64,000 nt of DNA from Pseudovibrio sp. Ad37 (GTDB taxonomy: Bacteria > Pseudomonadota > Alphaproteobacteria > Rhizobiales > Stappiaceae): NCBI RefSeq assembly GCF_001623075.1, contig NZ_LMCF01000012.1, forward strand, positions 62,001-126,000, read 5' to 3'. Below are positions 36,164 to 45,542 of this stretch, in pieces (within the stretch, counting starts at the first letter, position 1; each line of letters opens with the position of its first letter). The notes beneath the pieces were generated by a model. It saw only the letters and a list, made by a program, of their open reading frames with translations. It did no database searches and was not told where the DNA came from. The position numbers were made by a program, and so were the translations under genes.

Positions 36164-37795
36164 ATGACTGATAATCAAACGCTCCTCTCTGTTGAGGACC
36201 TTTCCATCGCCTTCCAGCAAGGCGAAAAGGAAAATCTCGCCGTTGACCAGATCTCTTTCGACATCAAGGAAGGCGAGACCGTCGCACTTGTGGGCGAAAG
36301 TGGCTCAGGCAAATCTGTTTCAGCACTGTCCGTGCTCAAGCTTTTGCCCTATCCGGCTGCAAGCCATCCAACTGGCAAGATCGTCTATCAGGGTGAAGAC
36401 CTGATAGCTGCGACCGAAAGTGAAATGCGCCGTGTGCGTGGCAACAAGATCTCCATGATCTTTCAGGAGCCTATGAGTTCACTGAACCCGCTACACACCA
36501 TCGAACAGCAGATCGCGGAGATCCTGAAGATCCACCGCGGCCTCGGTGAGACGAATGCCCGAAAACGTGTGTTGGAACTTCTGGATCAGGTCGGCATTCC
36601 AAATCCGGAAGAACGCCTGAAGTCCTATCCGCACCAGCTCTCCGGTGGTCAGCGCCAACGTGTCATGATCGCCATGGCATTGGCAAACGAGCCGGACCTG
36701 CTGATTGCGGATGAACCGACAACGGCACTCGATGTCACGGTTCAGGCGCAAATCCTGCAGCTGCTGAAAGACCTGCAGAAGAGCACAGGCATGGCTATGC
36801 TCTTCATCACGCACGACCTTGGAATTGTTCGCCGGATCGCTGATCGTGTCTGTGTGATGACACAGGGCAAAATCGTCGAACACGGCGATACCGAAGATAT
36901 TTTCGAAAGCCCTCAGCACGAATACACCCAGCATCTGCTGGCAGCTGAGCCTAAAGGGCATCCACCTGCCGGCGATACCAGTCAGCCAATTGTCGTGGAA
37001 GCCAAAGACCTCAAGGTCTGGTTCCCCGTCAAACGCGGCTTCCTGCGTAAAACTGTCAGTTACATCAAAGCAGTCGATGGCATTGATGTGACCGTTCGCG
37101 CTGGGCAGACACTGGGCATTGTGGGTGAAAGTGGATCAGGGAAGACCACGCTGGGTCTTGCTATCCTGCGTATGATCTCCTCAAACGGTCAGATTAGCTT
37201 CAGTGGCTCTGATATTCAGGAGCACTCGTGGAAGCAGATGCGTCCACTGCGCCGGGATATGCAAATCGTGTTTCAGGATCCATTCGGTTCCTTGTCGCCG
37301 CGTATGTCAGTCTCGGAAATTGTCGGCGAAGGTCTCAAGATCCACATGCCTAACCTCACGGCTAAAGAGCGGGAAGCCAAGGTTGCAGGTGCGCTGGAAG
37401 AAGTGGGGTTGGATGCAGCTACTAGGTTCCGTTATCCGCATGAATTCTCAGGCGGGCAGCGCCAACGTGTCTCGATTGCGCGGGCAATGGTGCTGGAACC
37501 AAAGTTTGTGATGCTGGATGAACCAACGTCGGCGCTGGATATGAGCGTTCAGGCACAGGTCGTCGACTTGCTTCGCGATCTGCAAAAGGCTCATAGCTTG
37601 GCGTATTTGTTTATCTCGCACGACCTCAAGGTCGTCCGTGCACTCGCCAATGATGTGGTCGTTATGCAGCATGGCAAGGTGATGGAGGTAGGGACGTCAG
37701 ACGAGGTCTTTGACAACCCGCAGACCGAGTACACCAAAGCCCTGATGGCTGCTGCATTCCGTCTGGAAGCAATTGAGGGCGTCATCAGCTCTTGA
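36164..37795 (+). CDS. yejF: peptide ABC transporter ATP-binding protein YejF, two fused ATPase domains
   Basis: A single 543-residue chain carrying both nucleotide-binding domains. Each half has Walker A ([16 protein letters not shown]), a signature ([24 protein letters not shown]) and Walker B ([24 protein letters not shown]). In Opp/Dpp systems the two halves are separate proteins; the fused form is typical of Yej. Each half ends with the oligopeptide-transporter C-terminal extension. It is the last gene of the operon and is followed by a long perfect hairpin. Confidence 0.95.
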   Translation: MTDNQTLLSVEDLSIAFQQGEKENLAVDQISFDIKEGETVALVGESGSGKSVSALSVLKLLPYPAASHPTGKIVYQGEDLIAATESEMRRVRGNKISMIFQEPMSSLNPLHTIEQQIAEILKIHRGLGETNARKRVLELLDQVGIPNPEERLKSYPHQLSGGQRQRVMIAMALANEPDLLIADEPTTALDVTVQAQILQLLKDLQKSTGMAMLFITHDLGIVRRIADRVCVMTQGKIVEHGDTEDIFESPQHEYTQHLLAAEPKGHPPAGDTSQPIVVEAKDLKVWFPVKRGFLRKTVSYIKAVDGIDVTVRAGQTLGIVGESGSGKTTLGLAILRMISSNGQISFSGSDIQEHSWKQMRPLRRDMQIVFQDPFGSLSPRMSVSEIVGEGLKIHMPNLTAKEREAKVAGALEEVGLDAATRFRYPHEFSGGQRQRVSIARAMVLEPKFVMLDEPTSALDMSVQAQVVDLLRDLQKAHSLAYLFISHDLKVVRALANDVVVMQHGKVMEVGTSDEVFDNPQTEYTKALMAAAFRLEAIEGVISS

Positions 37796-37834
37796 TGTGC
37801 TGCTACCTTAGCTCAATGAGCAATAAGAACTTAC

Positions 37835-37858
37835 CCATGGCCGAACATTCGGCCATGG
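37835..37858 (+). terminator. perfect hairpin downstream of yejF, no T run
   Basis: CCATGGCCGAA (37835-37845) and TTCGGCCATGG (37848-37858) form an 11-bp perfect stem around a 2-base spacer. No T tract follows on either strand, so it may be a 3'-end stability element, a protein-binding palindrome or a weak terminator between converging genes. Confidence 0.45.
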
Positions 37859-37888
37859 TCATTGCAAATCTACGGTAGAAGTAAGGAA

Positions 37889-38221
37889 CTAGGTTCCAAC
37901 GACAACATCCTTGCCGACTTTTAGCGTAACCTTGCCACTCGCTTCCATCAGCTGAATTGATGTCCGCTTAACTGCTTCGGCCATTGCCTTCGTGTACCCG
38001 CCATCACCTTTCAATGATGTTGGTTTGAAATTCTTCAGTTTGGAATCTTTGCTCACCTCATCAAGAAACTTATCTTCAGCGCGTTTCTTTTTTTGCTTGA
38101 GTTCTTTGAGGAAGGCGTCTTCGGTTTTTTCATCCACCTTAGCTTTTTTGAAAGCAGCCTTGATCTTGCTGGTGTCTTTGTAGACCTTTTCGATGTCTTC
38201 GAATGTCAAAAGCACGGCCAT
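37889..38221 (-). CDS. hypothetical protein, 110 residues, lysine-rich
   Basis: I do not recognise this gene. GGGAGA lies five bases before the ATG, supporting it as real. The protein is cytosolic, very rich in Lys, Glu and Asp, with predicted helices (FEDIEKVYKDTSKIKAAFKKA; AFLKELKQKKKRAEDKFLDE) in the first two thirds. A short beta-like end (GKVTLKVGKDVVVGT) follows. No cysteines or signal peptide. It stands alone, converging on yejF and 140 bases from the next minus-strand gene. Confidence 0.65.
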   Translation of the reverse strand: MAVLLTFEDIEKVYKDTSKIKAAFKKAKVDEKTEDAFLKELKQKKKRAEDKFLDEVSKDSKLKNFKPTSLKGDGGYTKAMAEAVKRTSIQLMEASGKVTLKVGKDVVVGT

Positions 38222-38365
38222 CAGGATCTCCCTTTTGTTGTTTCTTTTGGATCAACGGCCAGTATCACGCCAGGGACACTACTTGCGCATTCTTACCATA
38301 GAGTAACAAAAGGAAGTGGAGGTTGAAGCATTCAAGGCAAGGTGCTTGTACATCGTGCGGAGAAC

Positions 38366-38827
38366 TTACATCCAGCGCCGGACGCATGCTTTGTAGGCAA
38401 GGTACTCTTGACCAAAGTTCTCTTCCAGAAGGTCTTCTTCAGGTTTGATCTGGAACAGGGTGATGTAGACAGCAAAACCCAGAGCAACTGGAATGGCGAA
38501 CAAGTTCCCCTGAAAGATGGCCCATCCCAACAGGATGAATTGCAAGCCCAGATACATAGGGTTGCGCGTTTTGGAGTAAATTCCGTCAGAAACAATCGCA
38601 CTCGCATTTTCAGGGTGCGAAGGGCTCGTTGTCGTCCGCGCTCTGCGAAACTCAGAGAGCCCGGTCACTCCAAAATAACCACCAGCTCCGATGCCAATCA
38701 CAAGAAATGTTGTCTCTGCACCATGCAGATTGATATCTCCGGGAAGCATCGTTGCAACCATCCAGATGATAACCGCAAAGCTAAAGAAGACGGCCACAGG
38801 CGGGAACCTGAGTTTTAAATTTTCCAT
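38366..38827 (-). CDS. isoprenylcysteine carboxyl methyltransferase-like membrane protein
   Basis: A 153-residue integral membrane protein with four hydrophobic helices. The C-terminal PEMT/ICMT-type motif is SDGIYSKTRNPMYLGLQFILLG, with the RNPMYLG core that binds SAM, and EEDLLEENFGQEYLAYKACVRRWM at the end (the E..F...Y..Y...V.RW pattern). Bacterial members methylate small lipophilic or unknown substrates; prenylated proteins are not expected here. It lies 42 bases downstream of the LysE-type gene on the same strand. Confidence 0.85.
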   Translation of the reverse strand: MENLKLRFPPVAVFFSFAVIIWMVATMLPGDINLHGAETTFLVIGIGAGGYFGVTGLSEFRRARTTTSPSHPENASAIVSDGIYSKTRNPMYLGLQFILLGWAIFQGNLFAIPVALGFAVYITLFQIKPEEDLLEENFGQEYLAYKACVRRWM

Positions 38828-38869
38828 TGTGTTCCAGTAGTTTGTTGTTCCAGAAATGCAGGAAGCCTA

Positions 38870-39481
38870 TCAGTTCTCTGAGAGTGCCAGCTTAACACCA
38901 AGCGCGCCAAACGTAGCTGCAAAACCTCGTTTGAGCCAAGCCATAACTTTTGGGCGGTTGATCACATAATCGCGGGCCAGCGACGCCATTGCGCCGTACC
39001 CGATGAAAACAACAAATGTAAGTGCCATAAAAACAAAGGCATGGAAGAGTAGAGCAGATGTTGCATTTTCACTGTCAGGAGAAACGAACTGAGGGAGGAA
39101 AGCGAGGAAAAACAGAGACAGCTTTGGGTTCAGCACATTAAGCAGAATACCGTCGAGTGCAGTGCGATAAAGAGTTCTCTCGCGCTTCTCTCCACTCACT
39201 TCCAGCGCACCACCACTGCGCAGGATGCTCCATGACATGTAAAGCAGATAAGCAACACCAAGATACTTCAGGATCTGATAAGCGAGGGCGCTGCTATGAA
39301 AGATCGCTGCCACCCCAATAATGCTTGCCAAAGCTGCTGGAACAATCCCGAGCGTACAACCAAACGCAGCAGCAACACTTGGCTTAAGCCCTTTCCCAAG
39401 CCCGATAGCAATCGTGTAAAGCACACCTGGTCCGGGCAGCAGGACAACAATGAAGGACGTTAGAAGATACTCAAGTGTCAT
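38870..39481 (-). CDS. LysE/RhtB family amino-acid exporter
   Basis: A 203-residue inner-membrane protein with six hydrophobic helices. The family N-terminal block is VVLLPGPGVLYTIAIGLGKG and the middle block LNVLNPKLSLFFLAFLPQFV. The open frame extends 69 bases upstream, but MTLEYLLTSF at 39481 gives the normal length and start. Exported substrate is unknown (amino acids or homoserine lactones in relatives). It follows ftsY in the same direction after a 145-base gap. A second LysE-family gene, paired with an Lrp regulator, lies at 46.1 kb. Confidence 0.87.
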   Translation of the reverse strand: MTLEYLLTSFIVVLLPGPGVLYTIAIGLGKGLKPSVAAAFGCTLGIVPAALASIIGVAAIFHSSALAYQILKYLGVAYLLYMSWSILRSGGALEVSGEKRERTLYRTALDGILLNVLNPKLSLFFLAFLPQFVSPDSENATSALLFHAFVFMALTFVVFIGYGAMASLARDYVINRPKVMAWLKRGFAATFGALGVKLALSEN

Positions 39482-39626
39482 GGAAGAGCTCACAAATTGA
39501 TAGCACAGCAACAGAAGCACCAGTCTATCTGATTGCTCAGGTGTGTCCAATGAACTCGAAGAAAATGACCTGAAAGTAGGTAGGAGTGGAAAGGCGAAAG
39601 ACGCCTTCCCAAATCACATAGCTTAG

Positions 39627-41180
39627 TTAGTCTTGCTCGTGGTCTTTGCCAGCAATGGCTGCTGCAAAGTCTTTTGCTGAGAACGGCTCAAGGTCATCTA
39701 CGCCTTCACCAACGCCAATGAAGTGCACTGGCAGGCCGTATTTGCGGGCAATCGCCACCAGAATACCGCCGCGGGCTGTGCCGTCCAGCTTGGTCATTAC
39801 AAGACCAGTTACACCAGCAACCTTGCCGAAAATCTCCACCTGAGAAAGAGCATTCTGGCCTGTGGTCGCATCAAGGGTCAGCAAAGTGGTATGCGGTGCA
39901 TCAGGAACACGCTTGCGGATCACGCGAATGATCTTCTCAAGCTCATCCATCAGTTCAGCTTTGTTCTGCAAGCGGCCAGCGGTATCAATCAACAGCACAT
40001 CAGTATCGTTGCTGAGAGCGGCATCAACGGCATCGTATGCAAGGCCAGCAGCATCTGCGCCAGTATCGCGCGCCACAACTTCAGCACCAGTGCGCTCACC
40101 CCAAATTTTCAGCTGCTCAACAGCTGCAGCGCGGAACGTGTCGCCCGCTGCGAGCATCACTTTCTTACCCTGCTCATGCAGCAGAGATGACAGCTTACCG
40201 ATTGTGGTGGTTTTGCCTGTACCGTTTACGCCAACCATCAAGACGATGTGTGGTTTATGACCGCTTTCAAGGTCCAGCGGTTTAGCAACAGGGTCAAGGA
40301 CGCTTTCAATTTCTTCAGCAAGGATACTGCGGACTTCCTCGCCTGAAATTTCCTTATCATAGCGACCATCAGATACACGGTCGGTAATCGCAATCGCTGT
40401 ATCAATGCCAAGGTCTGCTTGAATCAGAATATCTTCCAGCTCTTCAAGAGTATCTGCATCCAGCTTGCGCTTGGTGAAGATCGAGCTGATGCCCTCAGAT
40501 AAGGCATTAGAAGAACGGGAGAGCCCAGCTTTAAGACGCTGGAACCAGCTCGTTTTTACTGGAACATCTTCTCCAGTTTCCTCAGTTCCCGGAGTTTTTC
40601 CAGCTTCTTCAGCCTCTCGGCTCTCCTCGACCGCTCCAGTTTCCTCGTCTCCTCCGGATCCTCCGCTTTCCCGAACACTTTCAGAGCTTCCTGCTTCTTC
40701 AGGTCCTTCCGCTGTTCCTGATGCTTCAGTGATCTCATCTGTGAGAACGGGTTGTCCATCGGCTGTATCCTCAGCAACGGGCCCAGCATCATCGCTGACC
40801 TTTGGGGAAAGTATATCTTGCTCAGGCTCAACGTCTGCTGAATTTTCCTCACGCAGATCGTCATTATCCAGGTAGGCGGTCTCTTCGAGGGCTTTGGTTT
40901 CTGCCTCATCCAAATCATGAGGCTTATCAGAAACTTTCTCTTCAGTCGCAGGTTCCGACTCAGGTGTGAGCTCTGGATTTTCCAGATCAAGAGTTTCATC
41001 TGCGATTGCTTCAGCCGTTTCTTCAAGACCTTTAACGGGGTCAAGCGGAACGGATTGAACCCCTTCTAAGGACTCACGCAGCTCTGCACTGTCAGGAGCT
41101 TTTTCCTCCTGCAGGCTCTGTGTTTCTTCTGAGGAACCGCCAAACAGGCGACTGAAAAAACTGCGCTTCTTTTCGCTCAT
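39627..41180 (-). CDS. ftsY: signal recognition particle receptor FtsY
   Basis: Receptor that docks SRP-ribosome complexes at the membrane, 517 residues. The N-terminus EKKRSFFSRLFGG is a membrane-binding amphipathic segment. Residues about 20-205 form a strongly acidic Glu/Ser/Thr/Pro-rich A domain without structure, longer than in many relatives. The NG domain follows from about residue 210: GVNGTGKTTTIGKL (G1), DTAGRLQNKAELMDEL (G3) and TKLDGTARGG (G4). It lies 30 bases downstream of mtaB; dapF-mtaB-ftsY is a conserved alphaproteobacterial order. Confidence 0.96.
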   Translation of the reverse strand: MSEKKRSFFSRLFGGSSEETQSLQEEKAPDSAELRESLEGVQSVPLDPVKGLEETAEAIADETLDLENPELTPESEPATEEKVSDKPHDLDEAETKALEETAYLDNDDLREENSADVEPEQDILSPKVSDDAGPVAEDTADGQPVLTDEITEASGTAEGPEEAGSSESVRESGGSGGDEETGAVEESREAEEAGKTPGTEETGEDVPVKTSWFQRLKAGLSRSSNALSEGISSIFTKRKLDADTLEELEDILIQADLGIDTAIAITDRVSDGRYDKEISGEEVRSILAEEIESVLDPVAKPLDLESGHKPHIVLMVGVNGTGKTTTIGKLSSLLHEQGKKVMLAAGDTFRAAAVEQLKIWGERTGAEVVARDTGADAAGLAYDAVDAALSNDTDVLLIDTAGRLQNKAELMDELEKIIRVIRKRVPDAPHTTLLTLDATTGQNALSQVEIFGKVAGVTGLVMTKLDGTARGGILVAIARKYGLPVHFIGVGEGVDDLEPFSAKDFAAAIAGKDHEQD

Positions 41181-41210
41181 GCTGGAAAGATACCTTTGAA
41201 ATGTAAAAGC

Positions 41211-42479
41211 TTAAGCTGCTTTGCCAAGTGGCTCTGCAATTAGATGTCTTTCGGTATGCCCTGTAATGCGTGCGGAGACAAGGCTTCCGGCAATATCCGC
41301 ATCCAGTTCAACCTGAGTAAATTGCTCGGTGCGACCAAGTCCCTCACGCTCAATCAGGACCTCGCGCTTTTTGCCTACTTCGGCACGAAGGTGAGCCAGC
41401 AAAGCTTCCTGCCCTTTTTCACGAAGGCGTGCAGCGCGCTCTTTAATGATCTTGCGATCGAGCTGCGGCATACGGGCCGCTGGAGTGCCTGGGCGTGGGG
41501 AGAACGGGAACACATGCAGATGTGTCAGCCCACACTCATCAACGATGCGCAGGGTGTTCTCAAACATCTCATCAGTCTCGGTCGGGAAACCGGCAATAAT
41601 GTCAGCGCCGAAAACAACATCCGGGCGCATCTTGCGTACATCTTCGCAGAACTGGATAGTGTCCTCACGAGAATGACGGCGCTTCATGCGCTTGAGGATC
41701 ATGTTGTCGCCAGCCTGCAAGGAAAGGTGCAGATGTGACATCAGACGATGATCATGCGCAATTACGTCCATCAACTCATCATCAGCTTCAATGCTGTCGA
41801 TGGAGGACAGACGCAAGCGCTTGAGATCAGGAACCATCTTCAAAATCTTGGAACAAAGCGTGCCAAGCTTCGGCGTTCCCGGCAGATCAGCACCGTAGGA
41901 GGTAATATCAACGCCAGTTAGAACAATCTCGCCATAGCCATTGTCGACAAGGCGTTTGATCTGGTCAATCACCACACCCATCGGCACAGAGCGTGAGTTA
42001 CCACGGCCATAAGGGATGATGCAGAAGGTGCAGCGATGGTCACAGCCATTCTGAACCTGAACAAACGCACGAGAGCGTCCTTCCAGCCCATCAATCAGGT
42101 GACCTGCAGTCTCGCGCACGCTCATAATGTCGTTAACGCGCACCTTCTCGGTTTCTTCAATGCCAAACTGAGCGACACGGCCATAAGAGGCGCGCTCCAG
42201 CTTTTCAGAGTTACCAAGAACCAGATCCACTTCGCCCATCTCGGCAAAGGTTTCAGATTCTGTCTGGGCCGCACAGCCAGTCACGATAATACGTGCATCC
42301 GGATTTTCGCGGCGGGTTTTGCGAATGGTCTGCCGTGCTTGACGGACAGCTTCGTTGGTCACGGCACATGTGTTGATCAGCACGGCATCCTTAAGGCCCG
42401 CGGCCTTTGCTTCGCGCTTCATCACTTCCGACTCATAAGCGTTCAGTCGGCAGCCAAATGTCACAACATCAATGCTCAC
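41211..42479 (-). CDS. mtaB: tRNA N6-threonylcarbamoyladenosine(37)-C2 methylthiotransferase MtaB
   Basis: Radical-SAM enzyme forming ms2t6A37 in tRNAs reading ANN codons, 422 residues. N-terminal cysteines lie in VTFGCRLN, INTCAVT and VTGCAAQ; the SAM-cluster motif is GCDHRCTFCIIPYGRG; a TRAM domain ends the protein. The short N-terminus and the IDVVTFGCRLNAYES opening separate it from MiaB, which is encoded at 0.8 kb. Its start overlaps the dapF stop by four bases. Confidence 0.95.
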   Translation of the reverse strand: MSIDVVTFGCRLNAYESEVMKREAKAAGLKDAVLINTCAVTNEAVRQARQTIRKTRRENPDARIIVTGCAAQTESETFAEMGEVDLVLGNSEKLERASYGRVAQFGIEETEKVRVNDIMSVRETAGHLIDGLEGRSRAFVQVQNGCDHRCTFCIIPYGRGNSRSVPMGVVIDQIKRLVDNGYGEIVLTGVDITSYGADLPGTPKLGTLCSKILKMVPDLKRLRLSSIDSIEADDELMDVIAHDHRLMSHLHLSLQAGDNMILKRMKRRHSREDTIQFCEDVRKMRPDVVFGADIIAGFPTETDEMFENTLRIVDECGLTHLHVFPFSPRPGTPAARMPQLDRKIIKERAARLREKGQEALLAHLRAEVGKKREVLIEREGLGRTEQFTQVELDADIAGSLVSARITGHTERHLIAEPLGKAA

Positions 42480-43381
42480 TGCGTAGGCTCCATTGCCGCG
42501 TCCCCCGAAGCGGTCTTTGTGTAGGTGAGGGTGTCGAGATTGAGCTCGCCCTCGAATTCAATTGCGGTTTCACCGGTCATCATGATGTGGTCGTTGTCCT
42601 CACGCCACTCAATACCCAGCGGTCCTCCCGGCAGATGGACGGTACACTTGCGTGCGGTCCGGCCTGTCCGTGCTGCTGCAACACCGGTTGCGCAGGCTGC
42701 GGTGCCACAGGCTCGCGTCAAGCCAACACCACGTTCCCAAACCTTCAGGCGGATCTCGTTTTCGCCAATGATTTGAGCTAGAGAGATATTCGCCTTCTCA
42801 GGGAACATCGGATGACACTCAAGCAATGGTCCAAATCGCTCAAGGTCGTGGGCTTCAATATCATCCACCCAGAAAATCGCATGCGGATTACCAACATTCA
42901 CAACGCTTGGCGAGTGCAAAACCGGAGTATCAATTGGCCCGATCTGTAGCTCAATTGCGCGCGTATCGGCAAACTCTTCAGCCAGTGGAATCTGATCCCA
43001 CTCAAGGCGAGGTGTACCCATATCAACGCTCACCAGCGTTTCAGTGTCAGAAGCGTGTGCAATCAGCAAACCAGCGTTGGTCTGAATAGGAACGCTTGGA
43101 GTGCCTGCCTCACCCATTAGCAGACGGCCAATGCAACGTGTTGCGTTACCGCAAGCATCTACTTCGCTGCCATCGCGATTGTGAATGCGCATAAAGGCAT
43201 AAGCATCAGAACTTGCAGGCTCGATCGTAATCATCTGGTCAAAACCAATACCCTTTTCGCGGTCTCCGATAGCTGCAATTTGCGTCGGAGTTAAGACAAC
43301 CTTCTTTGCGCGGCCATCAAACACCACGAAATCATTGCCTAAACCGTTCATTTTCAAAAAGGGAACCAGCGTATCCGCCAT
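42476..43381 (-). CDS. dapF: diaminopimelate epimerase
   Basis: Racemises LL- to meso-diaminopimelate for lysine and peptidoglycan, 301 residues. The two catalytic cysteines are C77 (EVDACGNATRC) and C225 (LTRACGTAACA), each in its family motif; FLKMNGLGNDFVV is the N-terminal signature. ATG 43399 is in frame, but ATG 43381 has GGAAG upstream and places the signature normally. It leads the dapF-mtaB-ftsY operon. Pathway partner dapB is at 22.5 kb. Confidence 0.96.
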   Translation of the reverse strand: MADTLVPFLKMNGLGNDFVVFDGRAKKVVLTPTQIAAIGDREKGIGFDQMITIEPASSDAYAFMRIHNRDGSEVDACGNATRCIGRLLMGEAGTPSVPIQTNAGLLIAHASDTETLVSVDMGTPRLEWDQIPLAEEFADTRAIELQIGPIDTPVLHSPSVVNVGNPHAIFWVDDIEAHDLERFGPLLECHPMFPEKANISLAQIIGENEIRLKVWERGVGLTRACGTAACATGVAAARTGRTARKCTVHLPGGPLGIEWREDNDHIMMTGETAIEFEGELNLDTLTYTKTASGDAAMEPTQ

Positions 43382-43533
43382 GAGCTTGCTTCCATTCATG
43401 CGTAATCCGTCAAGAAGGCACTATATGGATTAAATTACTTTAGATTACTAGGGAAAATGCAGGGAAAAACCTTGTCTGAGACGATTGTGAGGACAGCTTT
43501 AAAGCCTCCCTAATCGAATTCTCTGATTTTGCA

Positions 43534-44115
43534 CTAATCCGCACAGACTTCCAGCATGTCTCCGGGCGCCATTTCCTTCAGGATTTCGCGCATCACTTCC
43601 GGATAAACCGCAACGCATCCTTCCGTCGGCAAAAAGCCTTCTCGTGCCACGTGAAAGAAGATCGCGCTGCCTTCGCCTTTGACCGCCGGATACATATTGC
43701 AATCCAGCACGACAACAATGTCGTAAAGCCGATCATCTCGCCACATCTTCTCATGGCTGGGCTCAAACGGCAGATCGACAGGGCGATTATAAAGAGCATC
43801 CTGAGGAGAATCACACCAACCATCGCTCTGGGACAGGGGTGAAACTGGCAAATACGTGACTGGACAAGAGCTGCGATCCGAGCGGTAATACACATTCAGC
43901 AGTTCAAAACGCCCAATCGGAGTCGCACCGTCACCTTCGCGCTTTGTGTGCGTCAAACCAGATCGTCCAAGTGCACACGCAAATGTTACTGCGCCTAGTG
44001 TCAGTGTTCCCGTGTGAGGCTCATCACCTGTATGCCGCACAAATAGGGTCTTCTGGGTCTTCTGGGTCTTCTTAAGTAGCTTTGCGGGGGGAGTGGGTAC
44101 TGCGAGAGGAAGCAT
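43534..44115 (-). CDS. L,D-transpeptidase (YkuD) family protein
   Basis: A 193-residue protein with the YkuD catalytic signature: H155 in IFFHVAREG, then PTEGCVAV with the nucleophile C167. Glu replaces the more usual His or Arg before GC, as in the branch of small proteobacterial members. Such enzymes make 3-3 peptidoglycan cross-links or attach lipoproteins. No clear signal peptide is seen: the N-terminus is a short hydrophobic and Pro stretch, then a KTQKTQKT repeat (three 9-base DNA repeats). The start may therefore lie elsewhere, or export may use another route. It stands alone, 134 bases downstream of nothing on its strand. Confidence 0.85.
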   Translation of the reverse strand: MLPLAVPTPPAKLLKKTQKTQKTLFVRHTGDEPHTGTLTLGAVTFACALGRSGLTHTKREGDGATPIGRFELLNVYYRSDRSSCPVTYLPVSPLSQSDGWCDSPQDALYNRPVDLPFEPSHEKMWRDDRLYDIVVVLDCNMYPAVKGEGSAIFFHVAREGFLPTEGCVAVYPEVMREILKEMAPGDMLEVCAD

Positions 44116-44314
44116 CTATGAACCTGTTGTCCTGCGGAAAACACCGGGAGAAACACTCCCAAATAAAGCGGGGGTCACTTACGCGTGAAGTAGATTTTAC
44201 GAAAAACTTTGAGATTTACCACGTTTTTGCTCGCCTTTTTTTCGGCAACCCTTCATGTATTTATGTGAGATAAGTTTTAGGACTAGCACCAAAGATTGGT
44301 GATTGGGTGAGAAT

Positions 44315-44998
44315 ATGACTGCACGTAAAATTCTGCTTGTAGATGACGATAACGATCTGCGCGAAGCGCTCGTTGAGCAGCTGTCGCTTTATGATGAATT
44401 TGAAACCACTCAAGCTGACAGTGCTGCGACTGGCATTAAAAAAGCAAAAGAAGATCACTTCGACCTGGTTCTGATGGACGTTGGTCTGCCGGACATTGAT
44501 GGCCGTGAAGCTGTGAAGTTGCTGCGTAAAGCAGGCTTTGGCGCTCCAGTCATCATGCTCACCGGTCATGATACAGACAGTGACACAATCCTTGGTTTGG
44601 AAGCTGGCGCAAACGACTACGTCACCAAGCCATTTAAGTTCGCTGTTCTGCTTGCTCGCATTCGTGCGCATCTGCGTCAGCATGAACAGAGCGAAGATGC
44701 TGTGTTCACCATTGGCCGTTACTCCTTCCAGCCTGCTGCAAAGTCCATGCAGGACGATAATGGTGGGAAGGTTCGTCTGACCGAAAAAGAAACTTCTATC
44801 CTGAAGTTCCTCTACCGTGCAGGTGAAAAGCCAGTGACCCGCGATGTGCTGCTGCATGAGGTTTGGGGCTACAATTCCGGCGTCACCACACACACGCTGG
44901 AAACCCATATTTACCGTCTGCGTCAGAAAATTGAGCGTGATCCGTCCAATGCGGAGCTGCTCGTGACAGAAGCTGGTGGATATAAGCTTGTGCCTTGA
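44315..44998 (+). CDS. OmpR-family response regulator, possibly CenR
   Basis: Two-domain regulator of 228 residues. The receiver has the acidic pocket D10-D12, phosphoacceptor D55 (LVLMDVGLPD) and conserved Thr and Lys (MLTGHD; YVTKPF). The C-terminal winged helix shows LTEKETSILKFLYRAG and THTLETHIYRLRQKIE. No sensor kinase is adjacent, so it is an orphan by position. The sequence looks like the alphaproteobacterial CenR group that controls the cell envelope, but I hold that lightly. ATG 44315 is preferred over the in-frame TTG 44303; GGGTGAG lies just upstream. Confidence 0.88.
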   Translation: MTARKILLVDDDNDLREALVEQLSLYDEFETTQADSAATGIKKAKEDHFDLVLMDVGLPDIDGREAVKLLRKAGFGAPVIMLTGHDTDSDTILGLEAGANDYVTKPFKFAVLLARIRAHLRQHEQSEDAVFTIGRYSFQPAAKSMQDDNGGKVRLTEKETSILKFLYRAGEKPVTRDVLLHEVWGYNSGVTTHTLETHIYRLRQKIERDPSNAELLVTEAGGYKLVP

Positions 44999-45023
44999 GG
45001 CATAAGCAGCTAATCCAAGAACT

Positions 45024-45530
45024 ATGAGTCTAGCCCGCGACATCGAAATCTTAAGACGCGTTCCTCTCCTCTCGCAATTTTCAGAGGACCAGTTGCGCCT
45101 GCTCGCATTCAGTGCGGAAACCATGCAGGTGTCTAAAGGTGGGACAATTTTTAATGAGGGTGAGCGGGCAGACGGTGGCATTGTGCTGACAATCGGCAAG
45201 GTGCAGCTGGAAACCGGCATGGGGCGCGACGCGCGTCCCAGAGGCACCTACGGCCCCGGTACTCTGTTCGGTGAAAACGCGCTGATGGCTGAGGGCAAAC
45301 GTCCGGCCCGCGCTGTCGCACTTGAAAATTGCGAATTGATCCGCGTCCGCCGCGCACTCTTCTCCCGCATGCTGCAGGAATTCCCTGAAACGGCACAAAA
45401 GCTTTATGTCGATAAAGCAAACCAGTTTACGACAGCTGCCGCCGCTTTGGCGCGCGTTGGTCGCAAGCTGGACGAAGTGGACGCTCTCAATGAACGCCAT
45501 AAACAAGAAGTTGCTGCCAAGGGCAGTTAA
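45024..45530 (+). CDS. cyclic nucleotide-binding domain protein without DNA-binding domain
   Basis: A 168-residue protein made of one CRP-type cNMP-binding fold (about residues 10-125; GTIFNEGERADGGIVL, then GTYGPGTLFGENALMAEGKRPARAVA, seen here as GPGTLFGENALM and KRPARAVALENCEL) and a helical tail. The phosphate-binding cassette usually reads GE.AL....R.A; here FGENALMAEGKRPARA keeps Glu and Arg, so ligand binding is plausible. No helix-turn-helix follows, so it is not a transcription factor of the CRP type. It lies 25 bases after the response regulator, likely in one operon. Confidence 0.82.
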   Translation: MSLARDIEILRRVPLLSQFSEDQLRLLAFSAETMQVSKGGTIFNEGERADGGIVLTIGKVQLETGMGRDARPRGTYGPGTLFGENALMAEGKRPARAVALENCELIRVRRALFSRMLQEFPETAQKLYVDKANQFTTAAAALARVGRKLDEVDALNERHKQEVAAKGS

Positions 45531-45542
45531 GCCAGCAACCCT

